Shown here one piece after another: positions 42,200 through 50,685 of a DNA stretch of 64,000 nucleotides. This DNA is from Herbiconiux sp. L3-i23. GTDB lineage: Bacteria; Actinomycetota; Actinomycetes; Actinomycetales; Microbacteriaceae. How positions within the stretch are numbered: position 1 is the stretch's first letter; the number at the start of each line of letters is the position of its first letter. Made by a program: the position numbers and the translations under genes. The stretch is from contig NZ_AP025737.1 of assembly GCF_023734115.1 (NCBI RefSeq), forward strand, positions 2,914,001-2,978,000. The letters are read 5' to 3'. The notes under the pieces are model-generated. The model made no database searches and was not told the DNA's origin. It saw only the letters and a list, made by a program, of their open reading frames with translations.

Positions 42200-43438
42200 T
42201 CAGCCGTTCGCTTCGTCGAGCGCGGCCTGCAGCGACTCCTGCAGCGACGCGAGGATCGACTGGGCGTCGCCGCCCACGAGTCCTTCGAGCTGCGAGTTGA
42301 AGTCGGCGATGACGGTCGCGGAGCCGGCGAAGTTCACCGGGCTCACCGCGTAGTCGTTACCGGTCACGAACGAGGCGTTCTCCGGGTAGTTCTCGGCGTA
42401 GGTCGCCGCCGCCGACTCGGTCGACGGGATGACGCCGAACGCGTCCGCGAACTCGAGCTGCTGGTCATCGCCGGTCAGGTACTCGACGAGCGAGGTGGCC
42501 TGGTCGGCGGTGTCCGAGTTCGCCGGGATTCCCCAGCAGTTCGTGAAGGTGAAGGTCGACTTGCCCGAGGGCCCCGCCGGCAGCTCGTAGGCCGCGTAGT
42601 TGGTGTCGGGGAAGTCGCCCGCGATGCCCTTGATCCACGGACCCTCGATCACCATGGCGGCCTTGCCGGCGCCGAGCGCCTCTCCGGCCCAGCCCGCGTC
42701 GAGCTCGGTCGGGAAGCGGAGCGCGCCGCTGTCGTGCAGAGCCTGCACGTACTCGAGGCCTTCGACGTTCTCGGCACTGTCGGCGGTGACGGTGGTGCCG
42801 TCCTCGTCGACGAGCGTGCCGCCCGCCTGGTTCATGAACACACCGAGGCGCGCGTACTCGAGACCGAACGACAGGCCGACCGTGTCACCGGTGGTCAGTC
42901 GCTGCGCGGTGCTCTGCAGAGTCGCCCAGTCGGTCGGGACATCCGCATCGGTGAGGCCCGCTTCGGCCCACTTGTCGGTGTTGATAATGAGGCCGAGGGT
43001 CGAGAAGTCCTTCGGCGCACAGGTGAAGGTGCCGTCGTAGGTGAAGGTGTCCTTCAGCGTCGGGTAGAACGCGTCGGCGTTCGAAAGGTCGTCGCCGTAG
43101 GCGTCGAGGTAGCCGTTGCTGGCGTACGTCGAGAACTGGTCCCAGCTCATGTAGAACACGTCAGGGGCGTCGTCGCCCGCGAAGCCCTGGCTGAGCTGCT
43201 GCGTGAGGTCGCTGGCCGCGATCACCTCGACGCTCGTGTCGTTGTCCGCCGCCCACGCGTCGGCCGCGGCCTGAACGGCCTGGGTCTCGGCGTCGCCCGA
43301 CGAACCGATGAGCATCGTGAGGCCGTCGCTCGACGATTCGTCGCCCGATCCTCCTGCGCACCCGGTGAGCGCGACGGCGACGCCGGCGACGAGCGCCAGG
43401 CCTCCGAAGCGCAGGGCACGGCGATTGTGCTGCTTCAT
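42200..43438 (-). CDS. Extracellular solute-binding lipoprotein, first sugar operon
   Basis: A 412-residue binding lipoprotein of the family-1 carbohydrate class. Its signal peptide is MKQHNRRALRFGG plus a hydrophobic core and lipobox LTGC at about residue 27, followed by a Gly/Ser linker. Typical mid-protein patterns include DVFYMSWDQFSTYASNG and KAAMVIEGPWIKGIAGDFP. The start is ATG 43438. It lies 59 nt behind the lacI stop, without an operator of its own, so it is probably transcribed from the lacI promoter. The sugar bound is unknown; the divergent debranching-type glycosidase suggests an alpha-glucan oligosaccharide. Confidence 0.92.
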   Translation of the reverse strand: MKQHNRRALRFGGLALVAGVAVALTGCAGGSGDESSSDGLTMLIGSSGDAETQAVQAAADAWAADNDTSVEVIAASDLTQQLSQGFAGDDAPDVFYMSWDQFSTYASNGYLDAYGDDLSNADAFYPTLKDTFTYDGTFTCAPKDFSTLGLIINTDKWAEAGLTDADVPTDWATLQSTAQRLTTGDTVGLSFGLEYARLGVFMNQAGGTLVDEDGTTVTADSAENVEGLEYVQALHDSGALRFPTELDAGWAGEALGAGKAAMVIEGPWIKGIAGDFPDTNYAAYELPAGPSGKSTFTFTNCWGIPANSDTADQATSLVEYLTGDDQQLEFADAFGVIPSTESAAATYAENYPENASFVTGNDYAVSPVNFAGSATVIADFNSQLEGLVGGDAQSILASLQESLQAALDEANG

Positions 43439-43497
43439 TGCGGTTTCCTCTCTGGTGTGCTGTGCCGACCGGAGTCGGCGGGTGGTGCGCGCCGGTG

Positions 43498-44562
43498 TCA
43501 TCCGGCGGGTGCGTCGTCTCCGACGAGCCCGAGGGACCGACGGACGACGAGTTCGGGGGTGACGAGGCGATGCGCCTCGCCGGGGATGGGTGCGCCGAGG
43601 GCGATGTCGCTGCCGGTCGCGCCGAGCAGGAGGTCGAGCACGCCTTCCGCGACGAGGCCGAGCCGCTGCTCGACGCTGGTGAGCCCCACCGCGCGGGCGA
43701 CGGGGGTGTTGTCGAAGCCGGTCACGGGGATCTCGTCGCGGCCGGCCGCCGAGGCGGCCATGATGGCCCCGAGCGCCAGCGAGTCGCTCGCGCAGACGAT
43801 GCCGTCGACGTCGTCGTGGGCGTCGAGGTAGGAGGCGACGGCCGCACGCGCGGCGCTGACGTCCTCGGCGGCGAGGATGACGAGGTCGTCGAGCTCGACG
43901 TCGGAGATGCCGGCCTCGCGCATCGCGTCGCCCCAGCCGGATCGGCGGTCGTCGCCGGTCGAGGACGGACTCGGCCAGCCCAGATAGGAGATGCGGCGGC
44001 GTCCGCCTGCGGTCAGATGCTCGGCGGCCGCGCGAACCCCCGCGCGACCATCGACGTCGACCCAGTGATGCTGGGGGTCGTTCATGTCGTCGTCGCCCCA
44101 GGGCCGCCCGAAGGTGACGAAGGGGATCTTCTCGTCGAGCAGGGTGCGGGTTCGCGCGTCGCCGTGCCATGTCGAGGTCAGGACGAACGCGTCGCAGTCG
44201 CGGTCGTCGCGGAGCCGCTTGATCTGCTCGAGCTCGGCCGCGTCGTCGTCGGCCGTGAAAAGGAGGACGCGGATGCCGCGGGTGTGCGCGCCTTCGGTGA
44301 GCGCGTGCAGGAACTGGTCGAGCACCGAGCCCGAGATGCCGTCGCTCATGGGAGAAAGGCGGATGCCGATCGTCGAGGACTTCTGGCTGCGCAGCCGCCT
44401 CGCCGACGCGTTCGGCCGGTATCCGAGCTGCGCGATCGCGTCCTCGACGCGGGCGCGGGTCTCGGGCCGCACCACCTCGGGCGAGTTGATGACGTTCGAC
44501 ACGGTCTGGCGGGAGACGAGTGCGACGCGGGCGACGTCGTCGACCGTCGGCATGTGGGACAT
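43498..44562 (-). CDS. LacI-family repressor of both sugar operons
   Basis: A 354-residue repressor with a LacI helix-turn-helix (TVDDVARVALVSRQTVSNVIN, residues ~5-25), hinge helix (ASARRLRS) and a periplasmic-binding-protein-like sensor domain. The start is ATG 44562 with GAGGAGG 4 nt upstream; ATG 44553 is also possible. Its promoter has a perfect -35, and an operator sits just after the start site. A near-identical operator fronts the divergent glycosidase, and an exact copy of that second site fronts the second transporter operon at 52112. It is therefore the likely common regulator of 40104-52130. Confidence 0.93.
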   Translation of the reverse strand: MSHMPTVDDVARVALVSRQTVSNVINSPEVVRPETRARVEDAIAQLGYRPNASARRLRSQKSSTIGIRLSPMSDGISGSVLDQFLHALTEGAHTRGIRVLLFTADDDAAELEQIKRLRDDRDCDAFVLTSTWHGDARTRTLLDEKIPFVTFGRPWGDDDMNDPQHHWVDVDGRAGVRAAAEHLTAGGRRRISYLGWPSPSSTGDDRRSGWGDAMREAGISDVELDDLVILAAEDVSAARAAVASYLDAHDDVDGIVCASDSLALGAIMAASAAGRDEIPVTGFDNTPVARAVGLTSVEQRLGLVAEGVLDLLLGATGSDIALGAPIPGEAHRLVTPELVVRRSLGLVGDDAPAG

Positions 44563-44590
44563 CCGGCCTCCTCGCCTCGCTCGCACCGCA

Positions 44591-44641
44591 TTTGATCGTT
44601 CAAACGCGGGTCTACGATAACTCCCGATCGACTCGTGTCAA
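44591..44641 (-). promoter_or_regulatory. lacI promoter and operator 1
   Basis: On the minus strand a perfect -35 TTGACA (44636-44641) and -10 TATCGT (44614-44619) lie 16 bp apart. The operator TTTGATCGTTCAAA (44591-44604, quasi-palindrome centred on CG) lies immediately after the expected start point. This gives negative autoregulation and controls the binding-protein and permease genes behind lacI. Confidence 0.8.
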
Positions 44642-44701
44642 CTCGGCTCGATGTGCGATTCGCGGGCGATTCGCAGATTGCCCTTTCATCACACATTTGG
44701 G

Positions 44702-44732
44702 TTTGGATCGTTCAAATGGGGCTGGGTAGAGT
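44702..44732 (+). promoter_or_regulatory. Operator 2 and promoter of the debranching glycosidase
   Basis: TTGGATCGTTCAAA (44703-44716) is the LacI-type operator. Its first six bases form a -35-like TTGGAT with a -10 TAGAGT at 44727-44732, 18 bp downstream, so repressor binding would cover the -35. The start codon of the glycosidase is 64 nt further on. Confidence 0.75.
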
Positions 44733-44796
44733 GGTGCGCGGATCGGGCGCACCGGTTTCACACCCCTTTGACGGACGTATCGACGAGGAGCCCGCC

Positions 44797-46827
44797 GTGA
44801 CCGGTCTTCAACCGCTGCTCGACCAGGCCACGGTCGCCCTCTCCGCTCCTGCGCAGGCGTGGTCGACGGACTCCGGCGCGTTCAGCGGGCGCGGCATCCA
44901 CGGCTTCTACGTCGGCGATCGTCGGATCATCTCGGTGCTCGACGTGAGCGTCGACGGGGCGGATCCCGAGACGATCTCGACCGCGACGTCCGGCGCCGAT
45001 CGCGCCGAATTCGTCTCGTTGCTGCGCGGAGTCGACGACAGCTCGGCCGACCCTCGGGTGCGCCTTCGCCACTCCCGGCTCGTCGCGCCGTCGTCGTTGC
45101 GCGACACCTACCTGCTCGAGTCGACCCTGTCCTCCGCCGTCACCGCGACGCTCACGGTTCGACTCGGCGTGGACTTCGCCGAGATGGACGCGGTCAAGGC
45201 GGGCCTCGCCGAGCACGGCGCCGCCATCGAGGCGGTCGTCGACGGCGACGGGTCCGCGACCTGGACAGGAGACGGCATCGAGGCGCGTCTCACCGCGGCC
45301 GGAGCGTCGCTCTCCTCGGATGCGGGGCTTCTCGTCCTGTCGTGGCCCGTCGAGATCCCGGCGAAGGGGAGCACGAGCGTCACCCTCGAGGTCTCCGCCC
45401 TCGTCGCCGACGCCGTCGTCGGGCCGCCGGTGTCGCCGTCGCCGTGGAGCGAGGTGACGCTCGAGGCCGAGGACGTCCGACTGCGCCGGTGGGTGGAGCG
45501 GGCCCTCGACGACCTCGCCGCCCTGAGGATGAGCGTCGCGTCGGTCGACGACGCCGTCTTCCTCGCCGCCGGGGCGCCGTGGTTCTTCACCCTCTTCGGC
45601 CGCGACTCGATCTGGGCGGCGCGCATGCTGCTGCCGCTCGGCACCGGTCTCGCCGCGGACACGCTCCGTGTGCTCGCGACCATGCAGGGGACGAAGCGCG
45701 ACCCCGAGACGGCCGAACAGCCGGGCAAGATCATGCACGAGCTGCGCGCCGCCGCGCTCGAGATCCCCGCGGAAGGCGTCGTACTGCCGCCGCTCTACTA
45801 CGGCACGGTCGATGCGACGGCGCTCTGGGTGAACCTGCTGCACGACGCGTGGCGGTGGGGTCTCGCCGACGAGGAGATCGAGCCGCTGCTCTCGCACCTC
45901 GAAGCGGCGCTCGCGTGGCTTCGCGACTACGGCGACTCCGACGGAGACGGCTTCCTCGAGTACATCGACGAGAGCGGCCGCGGCCTCGCGAACCAGGGGT
46001 GGAAGGACTCCGGCGACTCGGTCCAGTGGAACGACGGCCGCCTCGCCGACGGTCCCATCGCTCTCTGCGAGGTCCAGGCCTACGCGTACGAGGCCGCGAT
46101 GGGCGGCGCCGCCCTGCTCGACCACTTCGACCGCCCCGGCGCTGCCGAGTGGCGGTCGTGGGCGGCGGAGCTCAAGCGCAAGTTCTCGGAGCAGTTCTGG
46201 GTCGACGGGCCCGACGGCGCCTATCCCGCGATCGCGCTCGACGCGGCCAAGAAGCCCGTCGACTCGTTGACGAGCAACATCGGCCACCTCCTCGGCACGG
46301 GCATCCTCGGCCGCGAGCAGGCCAACCTCGTGGCCTCGCACCTGGTGTCGTCGAAGCTCAGCTCGGGCTACGGACTGCGCACCATGTCGACCGACGCGGC
46401 CGGATACTGGCCGCTCAGCTACCACGGCGGGTCGGTGTGGGCGCATGACACCGCCATCGCGGTGCTGGGCCTTCAGCGCGAGGGGTTCGCCATCGAGGCG
46501 GCGACCCTCAGCGAAGGGCTGCTCGCCGCGGCGGAGGGCTTCGGCTATCGCATGCCGGAGCTGCACTCGGGCGACTCGGCCGCCGACACGTCCCGGCCAA
46601 TCCCCTATCCCGCCGCCTGCCGCCCGCAGGCGTGGTCGGCCGCCGCCGCCATCGCGGTCCTGACCGCCTCGCTCGGGCTCGCCCCCGAGGACCGCGAGTC
46701 GCTCGCCGTCGATGCATCGGGCTCGACCATCGCCCGCGGCGTGCGCTTCTCGGGCGCGCGCGTCGGTGAGGCGGAGTACACGGTCGAGGTCACCGCTGAC
46801 GGACGGGTTTCCGCTCGCAGCAACTGA
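44797..46827 (+). CDS. Glycogen-debranching-type amylo-alpha-1,6-glucosidase
   Basis: A 676-residue glycosidase. The first ~240 residues resemble the GDE_N_bis domain (GFYVGDRRIISVLDVSVDG and the DTYLLESTLS beta-sandwich). The rest is an (alpha/alpha)6 barrel of the amylo-alpha-1,6-glucosidase clan (FFTLFGRDSIWAARMLLPLG, NQGWKDSGDSVQWNDGRLADG, YRMPELHSGD, PYPAACRPQAWSAAA). It has no signal peptide. The start is GTG 44797 with GAGGAG 6 nt upstream; an upstream frame through the operator is rejected. The LacI operator in its promoter links it to sugar import. It likely trims imported branched gluco-oligosaccharides rather than storage glycogen, which is inference. Confidence 0.88.
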   Translation: MTGLQPLLDQATVALSAPAQAWSTDSGAFSGRGIHGFYVGDRRIISVLDVSVDGADPETISTATSGADRAEFVSLLRGVDDSSADPRVRLRHSRLVAPSSLRDTYLLESTLSSAVTATLTVRLGVDFAEMDAVKAGLAEHGAAIEAVVDGDGSATWTGDGIEARLTAAGASLSSDAGLLVLSWPVEIPAKGSTSVTLEVSALVADAVVGPPVSPSPWSEVTLEAEDVRLRRWVERALDDLAALRMSVASVDDAVFLAAGAPWFFTLFGRDSIWAARMLLPLGTGLAADTLRVLATMQGTKRDPETAEQPGKIMHELRAAALEIPAEGVVLPPLYYGTVDATALWVNLLHDAWRWGLADEEIEPLLSHLEAALAWLRDYGDSDGDGFLEYIDESGRGLANQGWKDSGDSVQWNDGRLADGPIALCEVQAYAYEAAMGGAALLDHFDRPGAAEWRSWAAELKRKFSEQFWVDGPDGAYPAIALDAAKKPVDSLTSNIGHLLGTGILGREQANLVASHLVSSKLSSGYGLRTMSTDAAGYWPLSYHGGSVWAHDTAIAVLGLQREGFAIEAATLSEGLLAAAEGFGYRMPELHSGDSAADTSRPIPYPAACRPQAWSAAAAIAVLTASLGLAPEDRESLAVDASGSTIARGVRFSGARVGEAEYTVEVTADGRVSARSN

Positions 46828-46847
46828 CCGACCTCGCGGTCCAGGCC

Positions 46848-46955
46848 TGTGCACGGATCAGGATGAACGCCCCGGACTGTCGGCGTGTCGGGGCCATCCG
46901 GTCCTGATCCGTACGCGAACTCCTGATCCGCGGACAATCTCCTGATCCGTGCACA
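46848..46955. repeat. Long inverted repeat with extra direct copies between convergent genes
   Basis: TGTGCACGGATCAGGA (46848-46863) and TCCTGATCCGTGCACA (46940-46955) are perfect 16-bp arms. Inside lie two more copies of TCCTGATCCG (46902-46911 and 46921-46930) in the orientation of the right arm. It lies in the 167-nt gap between the convergent debranching and GH36 genes, so it may be a bidirectional terminator with alternative pairings. Confidence 0.8.
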
Positions 46956-46994
46956 CCCGAGTGTCAGCGGCCGAGTGTCGGGGTGCGCCGGGGT

Positions 46995-48905
46995 TCAGGC
47001 GGGCGGGGTGACGCGGGAGGCGAGGAGCAGCCACGACGAGGCGCCGCGGTCGACCGTGATACCACCGGCCAGCTCAGCACCGGTCACCGTCGTCGGCGCG
47101 ATCGCTCCCGTCAGATCCTCGACGATGAAGGAGTCGTCGTCGCCGAGTCCGGTCCAGCACAGGGTGGGCGCTTCGTCGTTCGAGTCGAGCGCGAACGCGG
47201 CGACGAGGTGACGGTCGCCCGCGTCGAGCTGGAAGACCGGCACCCTCTCGCCCGATCCGCCGCGCTGCGGCGCCGCGGACAGCCGCCGCAGCACGCCGGT
47301 CCGGATCAGCGGAGCGAGACGTTCGCGGTAGAGGCTCACGTGCTCGGCGACCCGGGCCAGCAGATGCGGGGGCAGCTGCGTCAGCTTCATCGAGATCCCG
47401 AATCGGTGCAGCATCGCCGCCCGCAGCATGGTGTCGAACCGCTCGGACGACAGGGGGCCGAAGTCGACCGCCTGGTCGGGGTTGTCGCCCCGCCACTCGG
47501 ACCAGCTCCAGTGCAGCATCGCGGCGGGAGGAAGCATGAGGCTCGCTCCCCACAGCACCTGCAGGTGGTGTTCGCTCCAGTCCGGGTCGGAGAGGAAGCT
47601 GCAGTGCACGTGCCGGGCGAGCCCGAGGTCGAGGCGCAGCCCGCCCGACGAGCAGGCCTCGAGCACGACCTCGGGGTGGCGCTCGCGGAACCGATCGAGA
47701 GTGTCGTACAGGCCCTGATAGTGACGGAAGAGCCCGTCACCGGCGCCGTGTCCGTGGTCGGTGCGGTCGCAGCCGGCTCCGGGATCGATGTTGAAGTCGA
47801 GCTTCAGCCAGCGCGCACCCGTCGATCCGACCGCGGAGTCGAGGGCGTCCGACACGAATTCGCGCGCCGCCGGCGAACCGAGGCAGAGGTAGCCGAGGAA
47901 GGTCGGATCATCCGGGTCGAGCGACACGGTGATGTTCGGGAACGACGGGACGGGACTCGATCGCAGGGCGAGCAGCTCCGGTCGCTCGCGGCGCAGACGG
48001 GAGGACGCCCCGACGGCCTCCGCTTCGAGCCAGATGCCGAACTCCGGTCCCTTCTCCCGTACACGGTCGGCGAGGGCGGGCAACCCCGACGGGAAGCGTG
48101 CGGTGTTGACCTCGGCCCAATCGCCGCGCTCCGCCTGCCAGTCGCTCGACGCCTCGGGTCGGCCGAACCAGCCGGCGTCGAGGGTCGCCACCTCGAGCCC
48201 CACCGACGCGGCGGCCTCCGCCTCGGCGACGACGATCGCCTCGTCGATGTCGGTGTCCTCATAGGGCCACCAGTGGTTCCACTCGGTGGGCAGGGAGTCG
48301 GACCATTCCGTGCGCGGCAGAAGCGCCTCGCCGACCGCTGCGGCGAGCCGGCGCCCCGCGTCGTCGATGTCGGCACCCACCGCGACCACGACGCTCGGGA
48401 GCTCGACGCTCTCACCCGGCGCGAGCGTCACCGAGAAGTGCTCCGCCGAGAGGCCCGCGCCGATGCGTCGCGACCCGTCCACGTCGATGTGCCAGTTGCC
48501 GCTCCAGGCGACAGTCACGATCAGGGCCGCTCCGTCGCGGTCGAGCGCGAGGAAGGGGTGCAGGCCGTGCGACGAGCGACCCGCGGTGCCGACCAGCGAG
48601 AGGGGCGAGGGGAGCGGTCCGTCCACGGGCTCGAACTCGGCTCCCCACCTCGAACGGAAGTGCAGGCTCGACCACCGCGCGTCGGCGAGCACTCCCGAGA
48701 ACGCGTCACCGGACCCCACCTCGACCGGTCCCGATGAGGTGTTCGTGAGGGTGAGGCAGAACTCCCACACGCCGCCGCCGGTGCCGAGCGCGACCGCTCG
48801 CCGGTCGACGTTCACACCCGCGGCGATGGGAGGTGCGGGGGCCACGGTGACGACGGGGAGCGCACCGAAGCGCAGCTCCCCGTCGTCGATCGTCGGAAGA
48901 GTCAT
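46995..48905 (-). CDS. GH36-family alpha-galactosidase-like glycosidase
   Basis: A 636-residue cytoplasmic glycosidase of clan GH-D. An N-terminal beta-sandwich precedes the TIM barrel. The catalytic nucleophile is the aspartate in WLKLDFN (about residue 370), and the acid/base is expected in FLSDPDWSEHH (about 440). LEACSSGGLRLDLGL is the family's CxxGxxR-like substrate motif. The start is ATG 48905, overlapping the permease stop (ATGA). As the last gene of the second sugar operon it probably splits the imported alpha-galactoside (melibiose/raffinose type), though some GH36 members act on other alpha-linkages. Confidence 0.9.
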   Translation of the reverse strand: MTLPTIDDGELRFGALPVVTVAPAPPIAAGVNVDRRAVALGTGGGVWEFCLTLTNTSSGPVEVGSGDAFSGVLADARWSSLHFRSRWGAEFEPVDGPLPSPLSLVGTAGRSSHGLHPFLALDRDGAALIVTVAWSGNWHIDVDGSRRIGAGLSAEHFSVTLAPGESVELPSVVVAVGADIDDAGRRLAAAVGEALLPRTEWSDSLPTEWNHWWPYEDTDIDEAIVVAEAEAAASVGLEVATLDAGWFGRPEASSDWQAERGDWAEVNTARFPSGLPALADRVREKGPEFGIWLEAEAVGASSRLRRERPELLALRSSPVPSFPNITVSLDPDDPTFLGYLCLGSPAAREFVSDALDSAVGSTGARWLKLDFNIDPGAGCDRTDHGHGAGDGLFRHYQGLYDTLDRFRERHPEVVLEACSSGGLRLDLGLARHVHCSFLSDPDWSEHHLQVLWGASLMLPPAAMLHWSWSEWRGDNPDQAVDFGPLSSERFDTMLRAAMLHRFGISMKLTQLPPHLLARVAEHVSLYRERLAPLIRTGVLRRLSAAPQRGGSGERVPVFQLDAGDRHLVAAFALDSNDEAPTLCWTGLGDDDSFIVEDLTGAIAPTTVTGAELAGGITVDRGASSWLLLASRVTPPA

Positions 48906-49741
48906 CGACCGAAGCTCGCTCCGAGTCCGCTCATCACGTACTTCGCAGCGAACGACAGCAGCAGCAGTGGCGGCAGCGCGGTGAGGATCAGTCCGACGGC
49001 GACGAACGGCTGATCGTTGGTGAACCGGCCGCCGATCTGCGCGAGCGCGGGGGTGATGAGCCGCAGCTGGTCGTTCGGCAACAGGATGTAGGCGAACAGC
49101 AGCTCGTTCCACATCGAGATGAACTGCAGCACCAGCAGGGTCGCGATCCCAGGTACCGCCATCGGGCTCGCGACGCTGAAGAAGGTGCGCCAGAAGCCCG
49201 CCCCGTCGACCCGGGCCGCTTCGAGCACCGCGGTGTCGAGCGAGCGGTAGGTGACCGTCATGAAGAACACCGCGAACGGCAGCCCCGTGGCGACGTAGAC
49301 GAGTATCAGGCCGGGCAGCGACCCCACCAGTCCGATGCGCGAGAGCAGCAGGTAGATCGGGATGATCAGCACCTGCGCCGGGATGAGCATCACCGAGACC
49401 AGGGTGCCCGAGATGTACTTCGCCCCCGGCACCGGGTACTTCGCCAGGCCGAAGCCGGCGAGCCCCGCGATGAGCAGCTGGATCGCGAGTCCGAACGCCA
49501 CCACGATCACGGTGTTCAGCAGTGCGCGGCCGATGCCGTAGTTGTTCCAGACGGCGACGAAGTTCTGCAGCGTCAGCTCGCTCGGCAGACCGAACGGGTT
49601 GGCCAGGTAGTCGGCCCTCGTCCGGAACGCCGTGAAGGCGAGGTAGAGGATCGGGTACGCGATCGAGATCCCGACGAGGACGAGCACCACGAAGATCGGC
49701 ACGCGTGCCTTGCGCGGCAGAGTCGCGCTCACATTCGACAT
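48902..49741 (-). CDS. Carbohydrate ABC transporter permease (MalG type), second sugar operon
   Basis: A 279-residue permease with six hydrophobic helices and the EAA-type coupling loop SLDTAVLEAARVDGAGFWRTFF. It overlaps both neighbours (ATGA with the GH36 gene, 1-nt TGATG with the MalF-type gene), so the operon is tightly coupled. As in the first sugar operon, no ATPase is encoded, so it must borrow a shared one. Confidence 0.93.
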   Translation of the reverse strand: MSNVSATLPRKARVPIFVVLVLVGISIAYPILYLAFTAFRTRADYLANPFGLPSELTLQNFVAVWNNYGIGRALLNTVIVVAFGLAIQLLIAGLAGFGLAKYPVPGAKYISGTLVSVMLIPAQVLIIPIYLLLSRIGLVGSLPGLILVYVATGLPFAVFFMTVTYRSLDTAVLEAARVDGAGFWRTFFSVASPMAVPGIATLLVLQFISMWNELLFAYILLPNDQLRLITPALAQIGGRFTNDQPFVAVGLILTALPPLLLLSFAAKYVMSGLGASFGR

Positions 49742-50685
49742 CAGTCATCCTCCGATGCTCTGAAGAAGCGGAGCTGCACAGCGGTGAGGGTGCCGATCAG
49801 CAGGAACACCATGACGGCCAGCGCCGAGCCCTCGCCCAGTCGAGTCGACGAGAAGGCGAGCGTGTAGATCAGGTAGTCGAGCGTCGTGGTGTCGTAGCCG
49901 GGTCCACCGGCGGTCATCACGAAGATGAAGCCGAAGAGCGCCGTGAACGTGTAGAGCACGTTGAGGATCGAGACGAGCGCGAGGACACCGCGGATGTTGG
50001 GCAGCGTGATGTACCAGAGGCGCTTCCACCAGCCGGCACCGTCGACCGTGGCGGCCTCGAAGATCTCGGGGTTGATGGAGCTGAGGCCGCTCAACAGGAT
50101 GATCGTCTGATAGCCGAAGCCCGACCAGACGAGCGCGATGATGATGACGAAGATCGCGGATCCCGCACCGGAGAAGAAGTCGACCGGCGGGATGCCGAAC
50201 TGCTGCAGCACCGCGTTGATGGGGCCGCGGTACGAGAACAGCGACTTGAACATGAGGCCGATGACGGCGGTCGAGAGCACGTTCGGAACGAAGAAGAGCA
50301 CCCGGAACAGACGCCAACCGCGGATGCGCTCGTAGAGCAGCACCGAGCAGACGAGGGCCGCGAGGATGACGAGCGGCACCGAGATGAGGAAGATCAGGTT
50401 TGTCAGGAAGACCTTGTGCAGCAGCGGGTCGGCGAGCAGCTTGGTGTAGTTGTCGAGGCCGACGAAGTCGAAGCGCACGCCGTTGGTCTTGTTGAACGAG
50501 ATCCAGACGGCGTACGCGACCGGGTACACCATGAACCCGAGGACGAGCACGATCGCCGGGGCGACGGCCGCGAGCCCGATGAGCTTCTCGCGGCGCCGCC
50601 ACGGTGCGGAGCGAGGGGGCCGCCCCCCGGTCGTCGACGCGTCAGCGGCGACGACCGGGGCGGCGGCGACGACCGGAGTCGTCAT
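49741..50685 (-). CDS. Carbohydrate ABC transporter permease (MalF type), second sugar operon
   Basis: A 314-residue permease with an Ala/Pro-rich cytoplasmic N-terminus of about 35 residues, six predicted helices and the coupling motif SSINPEIFEAATVDGAGWWKRL. GGPGYDTTTLDYLIYTLAF near the end is typical of MalF-type sugar permeases. Start ATG 50685 overlaps the binding-protein stop by 4 nt (ATGA), so unlike the first operon there is no stem-loop at this junction. Confidence 0.93.
   Translation of the reverse strand: MTTPVVAAAPVVAADASTTGGRPPRSAPWRRREKLIGLAAVAPAIVLVLGFMVYPVAYAVWISFNKTNGVRFDFVGLDNYTKLLADPLLHKVFLTNLIFLISVPLVILAALVCSVLLYERIRGWRLFRVLFFVPNVLSTAVIGLMFKSLFSYRGPINAVLQQFGIPPVDFFSGAGSAIFVIIIALVWSGFGYQTIILLSGLSSINPEIFEAATVDGAGWWKRLWYITLPNIRGVLALVSILNVLYTFTALFGFIFVMTAGGPGYDTTTLDYLIYTLAFSSTRLGEGSALAVMVFLLIGTLTAVQLRFFRASEDD

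Noticed and set aside
46995-49748. A 917-residue fusion protein extending the GH36 gene over the MalG-type permease
   Set aside because: The upstream part is out of frame with the permease, and GH36 sequence begins at ATG 48905 with an ATGA overlap.
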